A stretch of 64,000 nucleotides of DNA from Collimonas sp. OK412 (GCF_900112135.1 NZ_FOLC01000009.1:53727-117726), one strand, 5' to 3'; counted from the first letter of the stretch, positions 40,877-53,004 are shown. Program-made: numbers and translations. The notes: generated by a model from the sequence alone, not told the origin.

Positions 40877-41365
40877 ATGAAAACATCCAAATCCGTTTTG
40901 CTTGCAGTCGCCTTCATCGCCCTTGCCATCCTGGCCGGCGCATTGTATTTGCAGCACTACCAAGACATGCAGCCTTGCCCGCTGTGCGTGATACAGCGTT
41001 ACGCATTCGCAGCGATCGCGCTGATTTGCCTGATTTGCGCCAGCCTGCCGGCCGGGGCCCAAAAAGCCGGTGCGGGGATCGGCATCCTGGCAGGGCTGGG
41101 TGGCGCCGGCACCGCCATCTGGCATCTATGGATCATCGCCCATCCCTCGGTCTCATGCGGCCGGGATGCGCTGGAAGCGCCCATGAACGCGCTGCCGCCG
41201 GCCACCTTGCTGCCGTCGGTGTTCAAGGTGGACGCTTATGCGCTCTGCTCGACGCCTTACGACCCTATCCTCGGCCTGTCGATCCCGCAATGGTCGCTGC
41301 TGTGGTTTGTCGTGCTGATAGTGATCCTGGTCGCCACGCTGTTCAAACGCAACAGCCGTTACTGA
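40877..41365 (+). CDS. dsbB: Disulphide bond formation protein DsbB
   Basis: 162 residues with four membrane segments. DsbB reoxidises DsbA and passes electrons to ubiquinone. The first periplasmic Cys pair is CPLC in QPCPLCVIQRY; the second pair is the Cys in SVSCGRDAL and the Cys in DAYALCSTPYD. It sits between prfA and prmC, which are adjacent in many relatives. Confidence 0.93.
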   Translation: MKTSKSVLLAVAFIALAILAGALYLQHYQDMQPCPLCVIQRYAFAAIALICLICASLPAGAQKAGAGIGILAGLGGAGTAIWHLWIIAHPSVSCGRDALEAPMNALPPATLLPSVFKVDAYALCSTPYDPILGLSIPQWSLLWFVVLIVILVATLFKRNSRY

Positions 41366-41378
41366 ACGACGCGACGCG

Positions 41379-42257
41379 ATGGCTGGGATTTCCGACAGGT
41401 TTGCAATAAAAGCGGGCGACAGCATCGCCGCGGTATTGAAGCAAGCGCCGCTCAACCCGCTCGAAAACCGCATCCTGCTGATGCATGCGCTGCAGCTGTC
41501 GCGAATACAGCTGATTACCCAGGACGAACGGGTTATCGATGCGCAGCAGGCACAGCAGCTGTCGGCCTTGTTTCAACGGCGCCTGCTGGGCGAGCCGATT
41601 GCCTACATTGTCGGCCAGCGCGAATTCTACGGCTTGCAGCTCGAAGTCACCCCGGACGTCCTGATCCCTCGCCCTGAAACCGAGCTGCTGGTCGACCTGG
41701 CGTTACAGCATTTGCCCGCTGCCGGCGTCCGGCAGGCGCTAAGCGTGCTGGACCTGGGCACCGGTTCCGGCGCCATCGCCGTCGCCATCGCCCATAGCCG
41801 TCCTGACCTGCAGCTCACTGCGCTGGATGTCAGCGCCGCCGCGCTGGCGGTGGCCAGCCGCAACGCCGCGCGCCATCTGGCACCAGGCCAGGCGCCGATG
41901 CAGCTATTGCAAAGCAACTGGTATGGCGCGCTGGATCGCCAGCGGTTCGATGTCATCGTTGCCAATCCGCCGTATATCGTTGCAGGCGACAGCCATCTCG
42001 CGCAGGGCGACCTGCGCTTCGAGCCGCAGGACGCGCTGACCGACCATGCGGACGGCTTGAGCGCGCTGCGCAGCATCGTCGACGGCGCGGCCGGCCACCT
42101 GAAAGATGGCGGCTGGCTGCTGATGGAACATGGCTACGACCAGGCGCCGGCGGTACGCGGACTGTTGCTGGCGCAGCAGTTTGACGCCGTGCAAAGCTGG
42201 CAGGATATCGCCGGCATAGAACGTGTCAGCGGTGGCAAGCGCCGGACCCTAAGCTAG
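41379..42257 (+). CDS. prmC: Release factor glutamine methyltransferase
   Basis: 292 residues. PrmC methylates the Gln of the GGQ motif of RF1 and RF2 using S-adenosylmethionine. The N-terminal helical domain (1-90) is followed by the Rossmann methyltransferase fold: LDLGTGSGAIAVAIAH (SAM loop) and VANPPYIVAGD with the NPPY motif that holds the target glutamine. It ends before a strong terminator. Confidence 0.95.
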   Translation: MAGISDRFAIKAGDSIAAVLKQAPLNPLENRILLMHALQLSRIQLITQDERVIDAQQAQQLSALFQRRLLGEPIAYIVGQREFYGLQLEVTPDVLIPRPETELLVDLALQHLPAAGVRQALSVLDLGTGSGAIAVAIAHSRPDLQLTALDVSAAALAVASRNAARHLAPGQAPMQLLQSNWYGALDRQRFDVIVANPPYIVAGDSHLAQGDLRFEPQDALTDHADGLSALRSIVDGAAGHLKDGGWLLMEHGYDQAPAVRGLLLAQQFDAVQSWQDIAGIERVSGGKRRTLS

Positions 42258-42274
42258 AATCGCAAACGGAAAAC

Positions 42275-42300
42275 AAAAAACGCGGCATGCCGCGTTTTTT
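42275..42300. terminator. Terminator between prmC and aqpZ
   Basis: AAAAAACGCGGCATGCCGCGTTTTTT, a perfect palindrome usable by both convergent genes. Confidence 0.92.
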
Positions 42301-42324
42301 TTACATCCGTGCAGGATCAGGGCA

Positions 42325-43020
42325 TTACTCTTTCTCGCCCCAGATTGCCGGATACACGATACCCGCGATCACTGCGCCGACCAGCGGCGCCAGCCAGAAC
42401 AGCCACAGCTGCTGCAACGCCCAGCCGCCGACAAACAGCGCCTGGCTGGTGCTGCGCGCCGGATTGACCGACGTATTGGTGACCGGGATGCTGATCAGGT
42501 GGATCAGGGTCAGGCACAGGCCGATCGCGATCGGTGCAAAGCCGGCCGGCGCACGCTTGTCTGTCGCGCCCAGGATCACGATCAGGAAGATGAAGGTCAT
42601 CACCACTTCCGAGATCAGGGCCGCATTCATCGAATACAGGCCGGGCGAATGGTCGCCATAGCCGTTGGCGGCGAAATTGCCGATCTCCGCGCCCGCCTTG
42701 CCGGTAGCAATCAGGTACAGCACGCCGGCAGCGATGATGCCTCCGACGACCTGGGCCACCCAGTAAGGCAGGATTTCACTCTTCGGGAAACGGCCGGCGG
42801 TAGCCAGTCCGAGCGTGACTGCCGGATTCAGGTGGCAGCCGGAAATGTGGCCGATGGCGAACGCCATCGTCAGCACGGTCAGGCCGAAAGCCAGGGCGAC
42901 GCCATGAAAACCGATTCCGAGGCCCGGAAATCCTGCTGCCAGCACGGCGCTGCCGCAACCGCCCAGGACCAGCCAGAATGTGCCAAGGGCTTCCGCGCCC
43001 AGACGTTTAGAAAGATGCAT
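42325..43020 (-). CDS. aqpZ: Aquaporin Z
   Basis: 231 residues with six membrane segments and two re-entrant NPA loops ([10 protein letters not shown] and [12 protein letters not shown]). The Arg after the second NPA and the small pore residues fit a water-selective channel rather than a glycerol facilitator. The N-terminus [21 protein letters not shown] is typical. GGGAGT precedes the ATG by 7 bases. Confidence 0.94.
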   Translation of the reverse strand: MHLSKRLGAEALGTFWLVLGGCGSAVLAAGFPGLGIGFHGVALAFGLTVLTMAFAIGHISGCHLNPAVTLGLATAGRFPKSEILPYWVAQVVGGIIAAGVLYLIATGKAGAEIGNFAANGYGDHSPGLYSMNAALISEVVMTFIFLIVILGATDKRAPAGFAPIAIGLCLTLIHLISIPVTNTSVNPARSTSQALFVGGWALQQLWLFWLAPLVGAVIAGIVYPAIWGEKE

Positions 43021-43396
43021 ATTTGACTCCCGAAGAAATACTACCGTGTGATTGATGAACGACGGGCTTTAAGTCTTTGCCCAATCGCATTCGGCCACAA
43101 GCATATTTGCTGGCTCATCGACAAACAAGAAAAAAATTATCATTTAACAATCTTTTTCATTTGCAACCATTTCCAGGCACCTGGCCAGACTTGCCCGGCA
43201 ACGGTCTATGAAGCACGCCCGCAGGCAGGCGCCTTGACGGCGTAAATAATACCACCAGGAAACAAAGATATGGTGATATGACAAGCATTTCGGCTGAGCG
43301 GATTTTCAGGCCGGGTTCTTTTCCGGCTGTCAAGACTGGCGGAATTATCTGGATTGCGTATGATCCAACGCTTGATTTTCACTCTTAAGATTCCTC
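43021..43396. other. Divergent promoter region of aqpZ and tex
   Basis: 376 bases without a gene. An A/T-rich patch lies at 43128-43160. Leftward a weak promoter TTGTTT-17-TATGCT (43128-43100) could serve aqpZ. I see no convincing hexamers for tex, nor any terminator hairpin. Confidence 0.4.
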
Positions 43397-45739
43397 ATGC
43401 TGCCTTCGATCGAACAACGTCTCGCCCTTGAACTTGCCGCCAAGCCGGCCCAGGTCGCTGCTGCCGTCGCCCTGCTGGACGAAGGCGCCACCGTGCCCTT
43501 TATCGCACGCTATCGCAAGGAAGCCACCGGCGGTCTCGACGACATCCAGCTGCGCTTGCTGGAAGAGCGCCTGCGCTACCTGCGCGAACTGGAAGTACGC
43601 CGCGGCGCGATCCTGGCCTCGATTGAAGAACAGGGGAAAATGACTCCCGCGCTGCTGCAGGCGATCTCCTTGGCGGAAGACAAGACCCGGCTTGAAGACC
43701 TGTACCTGCCGTACAAACTGAAACGCCGCACCAAGGCGCAGATCGCCGCGGAAGCCGGCTTGACTGAGCTGGCGGATGCATTGCTGGCGAATCCCGAATT
43801 GAACCCGGAGCAGGAAGCCGACAAATACCTGAAGCCGGCATTCAGCACCGACAATGGCGACAATCCTGGCGTCGCCGATGCCAAGGCTGCGCTCGACGGT
43901 GCGCGCCAGATCCTGATGGAACGTTTTTCGGAAGACGCCGCGCTGCTGCAGGCGCTGCGCGAATACCTGACAGAGCACGGCGTGGTCGAATCCAAGGTAG
44001 TGGAGGGCAAACAGGACACCGGCGAAAAATTCGCCGACTACTTCGATTATTCCGAAACCATCGGAACGATTCCGTCGCACCGGGCCCTGGCGCTGTTCCG
44101 CGGCCGCCGCGAGGAAATCCTGAATGTAGTGCTGCGCCTCGATACGGAAGAAGAAAAACCGAAATGGGACGCCCCGCACAATCCTTGCGAAGGACGCATC
44201 GCCGCCCGTTTCGGCATCAGCAACAAAAGCCGCAGCGCCGACAAATGGCTGAGCGACACGGTACGCTGGAGCTGGCGCGTCAAGGTCTTCATGCACCTGG
44301 AAACCGAGCTGATGACGAAGCTGCGCGAAACGGCGGAGGTCGAAGCGATCAACGTTTTCGCCCGCAACCTTAAAGCGCTGCTGCTGGCGGCGCCGGCCGG
44401 GCCGCGCGCCACCATGGGCCTCGACCCCGGCCTGCGCACCGGCGTCAAGGTGGCTGTGATCGACGCCACCGGCAAGGTGGTCGACACCACCGCGATTTAC
44501 CCGCACCAGCCGCGCAACGACTGGGACGGCTCGCTGCACACGCTGGCGCAGCTGGCGGAGAAGCACAAGGTGTCGCTGATTTCGATCGGCAACGGCACCG
44601 CATCGCGTGAAACAGACAAGCTGGCGCAAGACCTGATCAAGCTGCGGCCGGAACTCAAGCTGACCAAGATCGTGGTGTCGGAAGCCGGCGCATCGGTGTA
44701 TTCAGCTTCTGAATTCGCCTCGCGCGAATTGCCGGACATGGATGTCTCTTTACGCGGCGCGGTCTCGATTGCACGCCGCCTGCAAGACCCGCTGGCGGAA
44801 CTGGTGAAGATCGATCCGAAGTCGATCGGCGTCGGCCAGTACCAGCATGACGTCGGCCAGACCCAGCTGGCGCGTTCGCTGGATGCGGTGGTGGAAGATT
44901 GCGTGAACGCGGTCGGCGTAGACGTCAACACTGCCTCGGCGCCGCTGCTGGCGCGTGTCTCCGGGCTCAACGCCAGCGTCGCCCAAAGCATCGTCACCTA
45001 TCGCGACATGAAGGGCATGTTTACCTCGCGCGCCGGTCTGCGCGATGTGCCGCGCCTGGGTGACAAAACCTTCGAACAGGCCGCGGGTTTCCTGCGCATC
45101 ATGAACAGCGACAATCCGCTGGACGGCTCCGCGGTGCATCCGGAATCCTATCCGCTGGTGGAAAAAATCCTGGCCGACATCAAGAAAGACGTCAAGGGCG
45201 TGATCGGCGACGACAAGCTGCTGAAATCGCTCAATCCAGCCAAATACGCCGATGAAAAATTCGGCGTGCCGACCATCGCCGACATCCTCAAGGAACTGGA
45301 AAAACCGGGACGCGATCCACGCCCGGAATTCACTACCGCGACGTTCAAGGACGGCGTCGAAGAAATCCGCGACCTGCGTCCCGACATGATCCTGGAAGGC
45401 GTGGTCACCAACGTGGCGGCGTTTGGCGCCTTTGTCGACATCGGCGTGCATCAGGATGGCCTGGTGCATATTTCGGCGCTCTCGAATACTTTCGTCAAGG
45501 ATCCGCACAGCGTGGTCAAGGCTGGCCAGGTGGTCAAGGTGAAAGTGCTGGAAGTCGACGAAAAGCGCAAGCGCATTGCGCTGACCATGCGCCTGTCCGA
45601 CAACGCCCCGGTCGCCGGCGCCAAGCCGGAGCAGCGCGCCGACCGCAACGACGCCAAGCGCCTGTCCCAGCAACGGCAAGCGGCGCCGGCGCCGGCCAGC
45701 AGCGCCATGGCCGCCGCCTTTGCAAAGTTAAAGGGATAA
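43397..45739 (+). CDS. tex: Tex family RNA-binding transcription accessory protein
   Basis: 780 residues. The layout is the N-terminal helical Tex domain (1-190), the YqgF-like RNase H fold domain around [21 protein letters not shown] (about 335-460), helix-hairpin-helix repeats ([20 protein letters not shown], about 515-590) and an S1 RNA-binding domain (about 655-725, [31 protein letters not shown]). The last 45 residues are Ala/Gln-rich and variable. Tex binds nucleic acids and affects transcription; its precise role is not settled. Confidence 0.95.
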   Translation: MLPSIEQRLALELAAKPAQVAAAVALLDEGATVPFIARYRKEATGGLDDIQLRLLEERLRYLRELEVRRGAILASIEEQGKMTPALLQAISLAEDKTRLEDLYLPYKLKRRTKAQIAAEAGLTELADALLANPELNPEQEADKYLKPAFSTDNGDNPGVADAKAALDGARQILMERFSEDAALLQALREYLTEHGVVESKVVEGKQDTGEKFADYFDYSETIGTIPSHRALALFRGRREEILNVVLRLDTEEEKPKWDAPHNPCEGRIAARFGISNKSRSADKWLSDTVRWSWRVKVFMHLETELMTKLRETAEVEAINVFARNLKALLLAAPAGPRATMGLDPGLRTGVKVAVIDATGKVVDTTAIYPHQPRNDWDGSLHTLAQLAEKHKVSLISIGNGTASRETDKLAQDLIKLRPELKLTKIVVSEAGASVYSASEFASRELPDMDVSLRGAVSIARRLQDPLAELVKIDPKSIGVGQYQHDVGQTQLARSLDAVVEDCVNAVGVDVNTASAPLLARVSGLNASVAQSIVTYRDMKGMFTSRAGLRDVPRLGDKTFEQAAGFLRIMNSDNPLDGSAVHPESYPLVEKILADIKKDVKGVIGDDKLLKSLNPAKYADEKFGVPTIADILKELEKPGRDPRPEFTTATFKDGVEEIRDLRPDMILEGVVTNVAAFGAFVDIGVHQDGLVHISALSNTFVKDPHSVVKAGQVVKVKVLEVDEKRKRIALTMRLSDNAPVAGAKPEQRADRNDAKRLSQQRQAAPAPASSAMAAAFAKLKG

Positions 45740-45902
45740 CAATGTCCACCGAAACTGGACAGTGCCGTGCCGCGGTTATCGGGCGGGCACTGTCGGGCGG
45801 CGCCAATACCAGTTCGGGCCAAAGCCAATTTAGGGGCAACAGGCCCGAATCGTGGCTGTCATCGTATAATCACGGCACAATCGATTTCCAACAGGTTTTA
45901 TT

Positions 45903-46892
45903 TTGTCAGCCGCTCCCAACACCTCATCCTCACAATTCATGATGTCCCCGATCGCGGCCGATATGGAAGCGGTCAATGCGGTGATTCGCCGGCAACTGCA
46001 TTCCGAAGTGCCGCTGGTGAACCAGATTGCCGAATACATCATCAGCGCCGGCGGCAAGCGCCTGCGTCCGGTGCTGGTATTGCTGATGGCCCAGGCTTAC
46101 GGCTATAGCGGCGAAAAACACCACGAGCTGGCGGCGGTGATCGAATTCATCCACACCGCGACCTTGCTGCACGACGACGTGGTCGACGAATCCTCCTTGC
46201 GGCGCGGGCGCCAGACCGCCAATGCCCTGTTCGGCAACGCCGCCTCGGTGCTGGTGGGCGACTTCCTGTATTCGCGCGCCTTCCAGATGATGGTGGCGGT
46301 CGACAATGCACGCGTGATGCAGATCGTCGCCGACGCCACCAACGTTATCGCTGAAGGCGAAGTGCTGCAATTGCTGAACATGCACAACCCGGACGTGTCC
46401 GAAGAAAACTACCTGCAGGTGATCCGCTCCAAGACCGCCAAGCTGTTTGAAGCGGCGGCCCAGCTGGGCGTCCTGATTGCGGGCGCCGGCGACGATGTGA
46501 TCGACGCCGCGGGCGAATACGGCCGCTCGCTCGGCACCGCCTTCCAGCTGATTGACGATGTGCTGGATTATTCCGGCAACGCCAGCGATATCGGCAAGAA
46601 TGTCGGCGACGACCTGCGTGAAGGCAAGCCGACCCTGCCCCTGATTTACCTGATGGAGCACGGCAGCGCCGAGCAGCGCGCGCTGGTGCGCAGCTGCATC
46701 GAAAACGGCGACGAACAGCATTTCGATGAAATCCTCGCCGCCATCACCAGCTCGGGCGCCCTGAACTACACCAGGCACGAAGCAGAAAAAGCGGCGCAGC
46801 GGGCAGCAGCGGCGATCTCCGGGTTGCCAAATAGTCAGTTCAAGGATTCTTTGCTACAATTATCTGCGTTCGCGGTGGATAGGAACCACTAA
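45903..46892 (+). CDS. ispB: Polyprenyl (octaprenyl) diphosphate synthase
   Basis: 329 residues from a TTG at 45903; ATGs at 45939 and 45942 are alternatives and none has a strong ribosome site. It lengthens farnesyl diphosphate to the side chain of ubiquinone. Both Asp-rich motifs are present: DDVVDESSLRRGRQTAN and LIDDVLDYSG, with the Lys-rich KRLRP near the start. The exact chain length (C40) is inferred from relatives. Its last codons overlap a probable tRNA-Pro promoter. Confidence 0.93.
   Translation: MSAAPNTSSSQFMMSPIAADMEAVNAVIRRQLHSEVPLVNQIAEYIISAGGKRLRPVLVLLMAQAYGYSGEKHHELAAVIEFIHTATLLHDDVVDESSLRRGRQTANALFGNAASVLVGDFLYSRAFQMMVAVDNARVMQIVADATNVIAEGEVLQLLNMHNPDVSEENYLQVIRSKTAKLFEAAAQLGVLIAGAGDDVIDAAGEYGRSLGTAFQLIDDVLDYSGNASDIGKNVGDDLREGKPTLPLIYLMEHGSAEQRALVRSCIENGDEQHFDEILAAITSSGALNYTRHEAEKAAQRAAAAISGLPNSQFKDSLLQLSAFAVDRNH
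46832..46860 (+). promoter_or_regulatory. Candidate tRNA-Pro promoter inside the 3' end of ispB
   Basis: TAGTCA (46832-46837), 17-base spacer, TACAAT (46855-46860), ending 112 bases before the tRNA. Four of six and five of six bases match the sigma-70 consensus. Confidence 0.4.
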
Positions 46893-46972
46893 GGACTCAA
46901 CACGGGGACTGTTGCTTCGCCATGGTGCGAACCTCAGCCCCAAAACCTGTCCAAATCATTGGACAGCTAGAT

Positions 46973-47049
46973 CGGGGTGTAGCTTAGCCTGGTAGAGCGC
47001 TACGTTCGGGACGTAGAGGCCGGAGGTTCGAATCCTCTCACCCCGACCA
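46973..47049 (+). tRNA. tRNA-Pro (CGG)
   Basis: 77 bases with encoded CCA. Acceptor stem CGGGGTG/CACCCCG, anticodon stem CTACG/CGTAG with loop TTCGGGA (anticodon CGG), T arm GGAGG-TTCGAAT-CCTCT. It decodes CCG, a favoured Pro codon at this GC content. Confidence 0.98.
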
Positions 47050-47092
47050 TACAACACATTGGTTTATTAACTTTTCACTTTACGGTGACCCT

Positions 47093-48382
47093 TTGGATGC
47101 CGTGCCCATATGGGTGCAGATACTTGCACTAGTCGTACTTATTTTCCTGTCGGCTTTTTTTGCAATGGCGGAAACCGCCCTGGTCGCCGCCAACAAGCAT
47201 CGCCTGCGCCACCTGGCCAAGCGCGGCAGCAAGTCCGCCGCCACGACGCTTTGGCTGCTGGAACGGACCGATAAGCTGCTGTCGCTGATCCTGATCGTCA
47301 ACACCCTGGTCAACGCCTTGGCTACTGCCTTGGTGACGGCGATTGCCATTACGACATTCGGCAATCACCAGAAAGTGATCACCATCGCGACCGCCGCGGT
47401 CGCCTTCCTCCTGATCGTATTCGCCGAAATCACGCCGAAAGTGATAGGCGCAACCTATCCCGAGCGCATTGCCCTGCCGACCAGTTTCGTGCTCAAGCCA
47501 CTGATGACATTGGCCAAGCCGCTGATCTGGTTCGTCAACCTGTTCGTGTCTTCGATCCTCAAGGTGCTGCATATCAAAACCGGCAAGCACGCGCTGGAAC
47601 AACGGGTATCACCGGAAGAACTGCGCTCCATCGTGCTCGAAGGCGGCAATTTCATGCCGCAAAAACACAAAAGCATCTTGCTGAACCTGTTCGACCTGGA
47701 AAAAATTTCGGTGGAAGACGTCATGACGCCGCGGGCGCAAGTCGAGGCGCTAAACTTGTCGGCCTCGGTGGACGACATAAAACACCAGCTGACCACTTGC
47801 TATCACAACAAGCTGCCTGTGTACGAAGGTGAAATCAACCAAATCGTCGGCATTTTGCATGTGCGCAAGGCGATGGCCTTGCTGAACCAGGAGGCGGAAC
47901 TGACCGTGGAGCATTTCCGCCAGCTGCTCACTACGCCCTATTTTGTGCCGGAAGACACCGACGTTTTCACACAGCTCCAATATTTCCAGGAAAACCATGA
48001 ACGGCTCGGCATCATCGTCGACGAATACGGCGAAGTGCAGGGCCTGGTTACCCTGGAAGACATCATCGAAGAAATGATTGGTGAATTCACTACGTCCAAG
48101 CCGGGCGCGGCCCGCGCCGACAGCTTTTCCTGGAATCCGCAAGGCCAGTGCCTGCTGGAGGGTGCGACAACCCTGCGCGATATCAACAAGCGCCTCGGCT
48201 TGAGTTTCCCGCTCGACGGTCCGAAGACCTTGAACGGCTTGCTGCTGGAATGGCTGCAGGACATCCCTGACAACAATGTCAGCCTGAAAATTGCCGGATG
48301 CATCATAGAAATCGTGCAGGTGCAAAACCAGGCAATCAAGGTTGCCAAATTGATGCGGCCGAATAAACTACAAGAACACTGA
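47093..48382 (+). CDS. CNNM/CorC-type transporter-associated protein (DUF21, CBS pair, HlyC/CorC domain)
   Basis: 429 residues. The N-terminal 190 or so residues form a DUF21 membrane domain (about four segments, IFLSAFFAMAETALVAANK at the start). Two CBS domains follow (about 200-320; VEDVMTPRAQVEALN, LGIIVDEYGEVQGLVTLEDIIEE), then the CorC/HlyC C-terminal domain (about 340-425). Relatives handle magnesium or other divalent cations. The start is a TTG with GGTGA just upstream; a GTG at 47102 is possible. It lies 43 bases after tRNA-Pro. Confidence 0.88.
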   Translation: MDAVPIWVQILALVVLIFLSAFFAMAETALVAANKHRLRHLAKRGSKSAATTLWLLERTDKLLSLILIVNTLVNALATALVTAIAITTFGNHQKVITIATAAVAFLLIVFAEITPKVIGATYPERIALPTSFVLKPLMTLAKPLIWFVNLFVSSILKVLHIKTGKHALEQRVSPEELRSIVLEGGNFMPQKHKSILLNLFDLEKISVEDVMTPRAQVEALNLSASVDDIKHQLTTCYHNKLPVYEGEINQIVGILHVRKAMALLNQEAELTVEHFRQLLTTPYFVPEDTDVFTQLQYFQENHERLGIIVDEYGEVQGLVTLEDIIEEMIGEFTTSKPGAARADSFSWNPQGQCLLEGATTLRDINKRLGLSFPLDGPKTLNGLLLEWLQDIPDNNVSLKIAGCIIEIVQVQNQAIKVAKLMRPNKLQEH

Positions 48383-48478
48383 AAGAACTGCCCAACGGCA
48401 ACTTTTACGACACATTTCTTCACAAATCCTTTACAAGTGAGTTTCCCGTAGGGCATCATTGGTCGGTTCGAATGGTTC

Positions 48479-48492
48479 GGCACATCTTTTGG
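48479..48492 (+). promoter_or_regulatory. Weak sigma-54 promoter-like element before pilB
   Basis: GG-CACATCTTTT-GG has the -24 GG and ten-base spacing of sigma-54 promoters (TGGCAC-N5-TTGC) but the -12 element reads TTGG instead of TTGC. It ends 14 bases before the pilB ATG, which would leave almost no leader. PilR in this genome would be the natural activator. Confidence 0.25.
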
Positions 48493-48505
48493 TATTGACC
48501 CCCCT

Positions 48506-50230
<1,725 letters not shown>

Positions 50231-50245
50231 TTAGGGGAATAGTTC

Positions 50246-51478
50246 ATGGCAACTGCAGCACGCAGCGCCGCAAGCGCACGTCAGGTCAAGGAGTGGGTGT
50301 ATCTCTGGGAGGGCAGGGATAAAAAGGGCAAGATGGTGCGCGGCGAGCTGCGCGCCGGCAGCGAGACGGTGGTCAACGTCACCATGCGGCGCCAGGGAAT
50401 CCTGGTCACCAAGGTCAAAAAGAAGACCTTCCGCAGCGGGAAGAAGATTTCCGACAAGGATATCTCGCTGTTTACCCGTCAGCTGGCCACCATGATGAAG
50501 GCCGGCGTGCCCTTGCTGCAGTCGTTCGACATCGTGGCCAAAGGCCATGCCAATCCATCGGTATCAAAGCTGGTCAATGATATCCGCGGCGACGTTGAAA
50601 CCGGCACCAGCCTGAGCCAAGCGTTCCGCAAATTTCCGCTGTATTTCGACCCGCTGTTCTGTAATCTGGTCGGTGCCGGCGAGCAGGCTGGTATTCTTGA
50701 AGACTTGCTGGAACGACTTGCAATCTACAAGGAAAAAACCCTTGCGATCAAAAGCAAGATTAAATCTGCCATGTTCTATCCTGTGTCGATTCTGGCGGTA
50801 GCTTTTATCGTTACAGCCGTCATCATGATTTGGGTGGTACCGGCATTCAAGCAGGTATTCTCAAGTTTCGGTGCCGACTTGCCCGGCCCAACCTTGGTGG
50901 TAATGGCAATGTCGGATTTTATGGTGTCTAACTGGTATATCATCTTCCCCACCATATTCGCCGGCTTATACCTGTTCTTCCAGTCCTGGAGACGTTCGCT
51001 CAAAGTGCAGCGCTTCATGGATCAGTTATTGCTGAAAGCGCCGATTTTCGGCCCGGTTATACGCAAAGCCACGATCGCACGCTGGACCCGCACTTTGGCA
51101 ACCATGTTTGCCGCCGGAGTGCCATTGGTCGAGTCGCTTGACTCCGTAGGCGGAGCATCCGGCAATGCGGTCTACATGGACGCCACCAAGAAAATTCAAG
51201 GGGAAGTCAGCACCGGTACAAGTTTGACCGCGGCAATGGAAAACGCCAATGTATTCCCGAACATGGTCACACAAATGGTGTCGATCGGCGAAGAATCGGG
51301 TTCGCTGGACAACATGCTGGGTAAAGTCGCCGATTTCTATGAAGCTGAAGTGGACGATGCAGTGGCTTCCTTGTCCAGCCTGATGGAACCACTGATCATG
51401 GTGATCCTGGGCGTGCTGATCGGCGGTCTGGTGATCGCCATGTACCTGCCAATTTTCAAACTGGGTTCGGTGGTCTGA
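50246..51478 (+). CDS. pilC: Type IV pilus inner membrane platform protein PilC
   Basis: 410 residues with two T2SF domains (about 75-200 and 280-400) and three membrane segments (SILAVAFIVTAVIMIWVVP, WYIIFPTIFAGLYLFF and the last near the C-terminus, MVILGVLIGGLVIAMYLPIF). PilC couples PilB movement to pilin insertion. It starts 15 bases after pilB. Confidence 0.96.
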   Translation: MATAARSAASARQVKEWVYLWEGRDKKGKMVRGELRAGSETVVNVTMRRQGILVTKVKKKTFRSGKKISDKDISLFTRQLATMMKAGVPLLQSFDIVAKGHANPSVSKLVNDIRGDVETGTSLSQAFRKFPLYFDPLFCNLVGAGEQAGILEDLLERLAIYKEKTLAIKSKIKSAMFYPVSILAVAFIVTAVIMIWVVPAFKQVFSSFGADLPGPTLVVMAMSDFMVSNWYIIFPTIFAGLYLFFQSWRRSLKVQRFMDQLLLKAPIFGPVIRKATIARWTRTLATMFAAGVPLVESLDSVGGASGNAVYMDATKKIQGEVSTGTSLTAAMENANVFPNMVTQMVSIGEESGSLDNMLGKVADFYEAEVDDAVASLSSLMEPLIMVILGVLIGGLVIAMYLPIFKLGSVV

Positions 51479-52344
51479 TGCAAGACGGGATTTTTTTCCT
51501 GGCGGCGGGGAGCCTGCTCCCCACCGTCCTGGCAGCTGTTTTTGGTTTGTTGATCGGCAGTTTCTTGAATGTAGTGATTCACAGGCTGCCGATCATGATG
51601 CAGCGTGAATCGGACAATTATGTCGCCCATGAAAGCGGCAAGCCGCTGCCGCATACCGAGCGCTACAACCTGGTGGTGCCGCGCTCGGCCTGCACGCAAT
51701 GCAAACATCAGATCGGCGCGCTGGAGAATGTGCCGATACTGAGTTACCTGGCCTTGCGCGGCAAATGCGCCGTCTGCAAAACCCCCATCTCGATACGCTA
51801 TCCCCTGGTCGAAGCATTGACCGGAGCGCTGTCGGCCCTGCTCATCTGGCACTTCGGCAGCGGCTGGGTCGGCCTGTCGACCCTGGTCTTTGTCTATCTG
51901 CTGATTGCGATGACGTTTATCGATGCCGATACCCAGTTGCTGCCGGACGACCTGACCTTGCCCCTGCTCTGGATCGGCCTGCTGCTGAACCTGTCCGGCC
52001 TGTTCGTGCCCTTGCACGACGCCGTCATCGGCGCCGCAGCCGGTTACCTGAGCCTGTGGGCGATCTACTGGGCGTTCAAGCTGCTGACCGGCAAGGAAGG
52101 CATGGGCTACGGCGATTTCAAGCTGCTGGCGGCGCTCGGCGCCTGGCTGGGCTGGAAGATGCTGCCCATCATTATCTTGTTTTCATCGCTGGTGGGCGCC
52201 GTGGTCGGGATCATATTGATCGTTTTTGCCCGCCGCGGACGCGACAAACCTATCCCCTTCGGCCCCTACCTGGCCGCGGCTGGCCTGCTGGCCCTGCTCT
52301 ATGGACAGACAATTCTGGAAACTTATTTCGGTTTTGCTACCTAA
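51478..52344 (+). CDS. pilD: Prepilin leader peptidase/N-methyltransferase PilD
   Basis: 288 residues. PilD cleaves type III signal peptides of prepilins and methylates the new N-terminal residue. The four-Cys zinc loop is present (ACTQCKHQIG ... GKCAVCKTPISIRYP), as are the catalytic Asp sites in MTFIDADTQLLPDD and GYGDFKLLAALGAW. Its ATG overlaps the pilC stop by one base (TGATG), so translation is coupled. Confidence 0.95.
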   Translation: MQDGIFFLAAGSLLPTVLAAVFGLLIGSFLNVVIHRLPIMMQRESDNYVAHESGKPLPHTERYNLVVPRSACTQCKHQIGALENVPILSYLALRGKCAVCKTPISIRYPLVEALTGALSALLIWHFGSGWVGLSTLVFVYLLIAMTFIDADTQLLPDDLTLPLLWIGLLLNLSGLFVPLHDAVIGAAAGYLSLWAIYWAFKLLTGKEGMGYGDFKLLAALGAWLGWKMLPIIILFSSLVGAVVGIILIVFARRGRDKPIPFGPYLAAAGLLALLYGQTILETYFGFAT

Positions 52345-52350
52345 CGTCGT

Positions 52351-53004
52351 ATGAACCAGCACGATGCGGCTAACCACGACCAGCCGTCGCAAGCCAAACC
52401 CAGATTCAGCGTCGGCCTGACCGGCGGGATCGGCAGCGGCAAAAGCACCGTCGCCGACATGTTTGCCGCGCGCGGCGCCGCTGTCATCGACACAGATGTC
52501 ATCGCCCACCAGCTGACTGCGGCGGACGGCGCCGCCATTGCACCGATTGCCGCCGAATTCGGCAGCACCTTCATCGATGCCGACGGCGTCATGGACAGAG
52601 CCAAGATGCGCGCCCATGTTTTTTCGGACCCGCTGGCGAAACAGCGCCTGGAAGCGATCCTGCATCCTTTGATCCGGGCCGAAACCGCCCGCGCGGCGGA
52701 AAACGCCGAAGGGCCGTACCTGATTTTCGTGGTGCCGCTACTGGTTGAATCCGGCAACTGGCGAGAACGGGTGCAGCGCATACTGACGGTGGATTGCGAC
52801 GAACAGGTCCAGCTGGAACGCGTGATGCGGCGCAACGCGATGACCCTGCCGCAAGTGCAAGCCATCATGGCGACCCAGGCCTCCAGGCAGCAACGCCTGC
52901 AGGCCGCCGACGATGTAATCGTCAATGATAGCGGGCCTGCGGCGCTATTGCCGCAAGTGACGCGCCTACACGCGTTATATCAAGCATTGAGCCGATCGCT
53001 ATAA
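52351..53004 (+). CDS. coaE: Dephospho-CoA kinase
   Basis: 217 residues. It phosphorylates dephospho-CoA to coenzyme A in the final step. The P-loop is [18 protein letters not shown] (about residues 21-38); the preceding 18 residues are a polar extension. DTDVIAHQL and PLLVESGNW are further family motifs. It starts 6 bases after pilD, the common pilD-coaE arrangement. Confidence 0.94.
   Translation: MNQHDAANHDQPSQAKPRFSVGLTGGIGSGKSTVADMFAARGAAVIDTDVIAHQLTAADGAAIAPIAAEFGSTFIDADGVMDRAKMRAHVFSDPLAKQRLEAILHPLIRAETARAAENAEGPYLIFVVPLLVESGNWRERVQRILTVDCDEQVQLERVMRRNAMTLPQVQAIMATQASRQQRLQAADDVIVNDSGPAALLPQVTRLHALYQALSRSL

Noticed and set aside
43128-43160. A/T-rich patch upstream of aqpZ resembling a Fur box
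   Set aside because: Only one hexamer (ATTATC) fits the Fur pattern; the rest does not.
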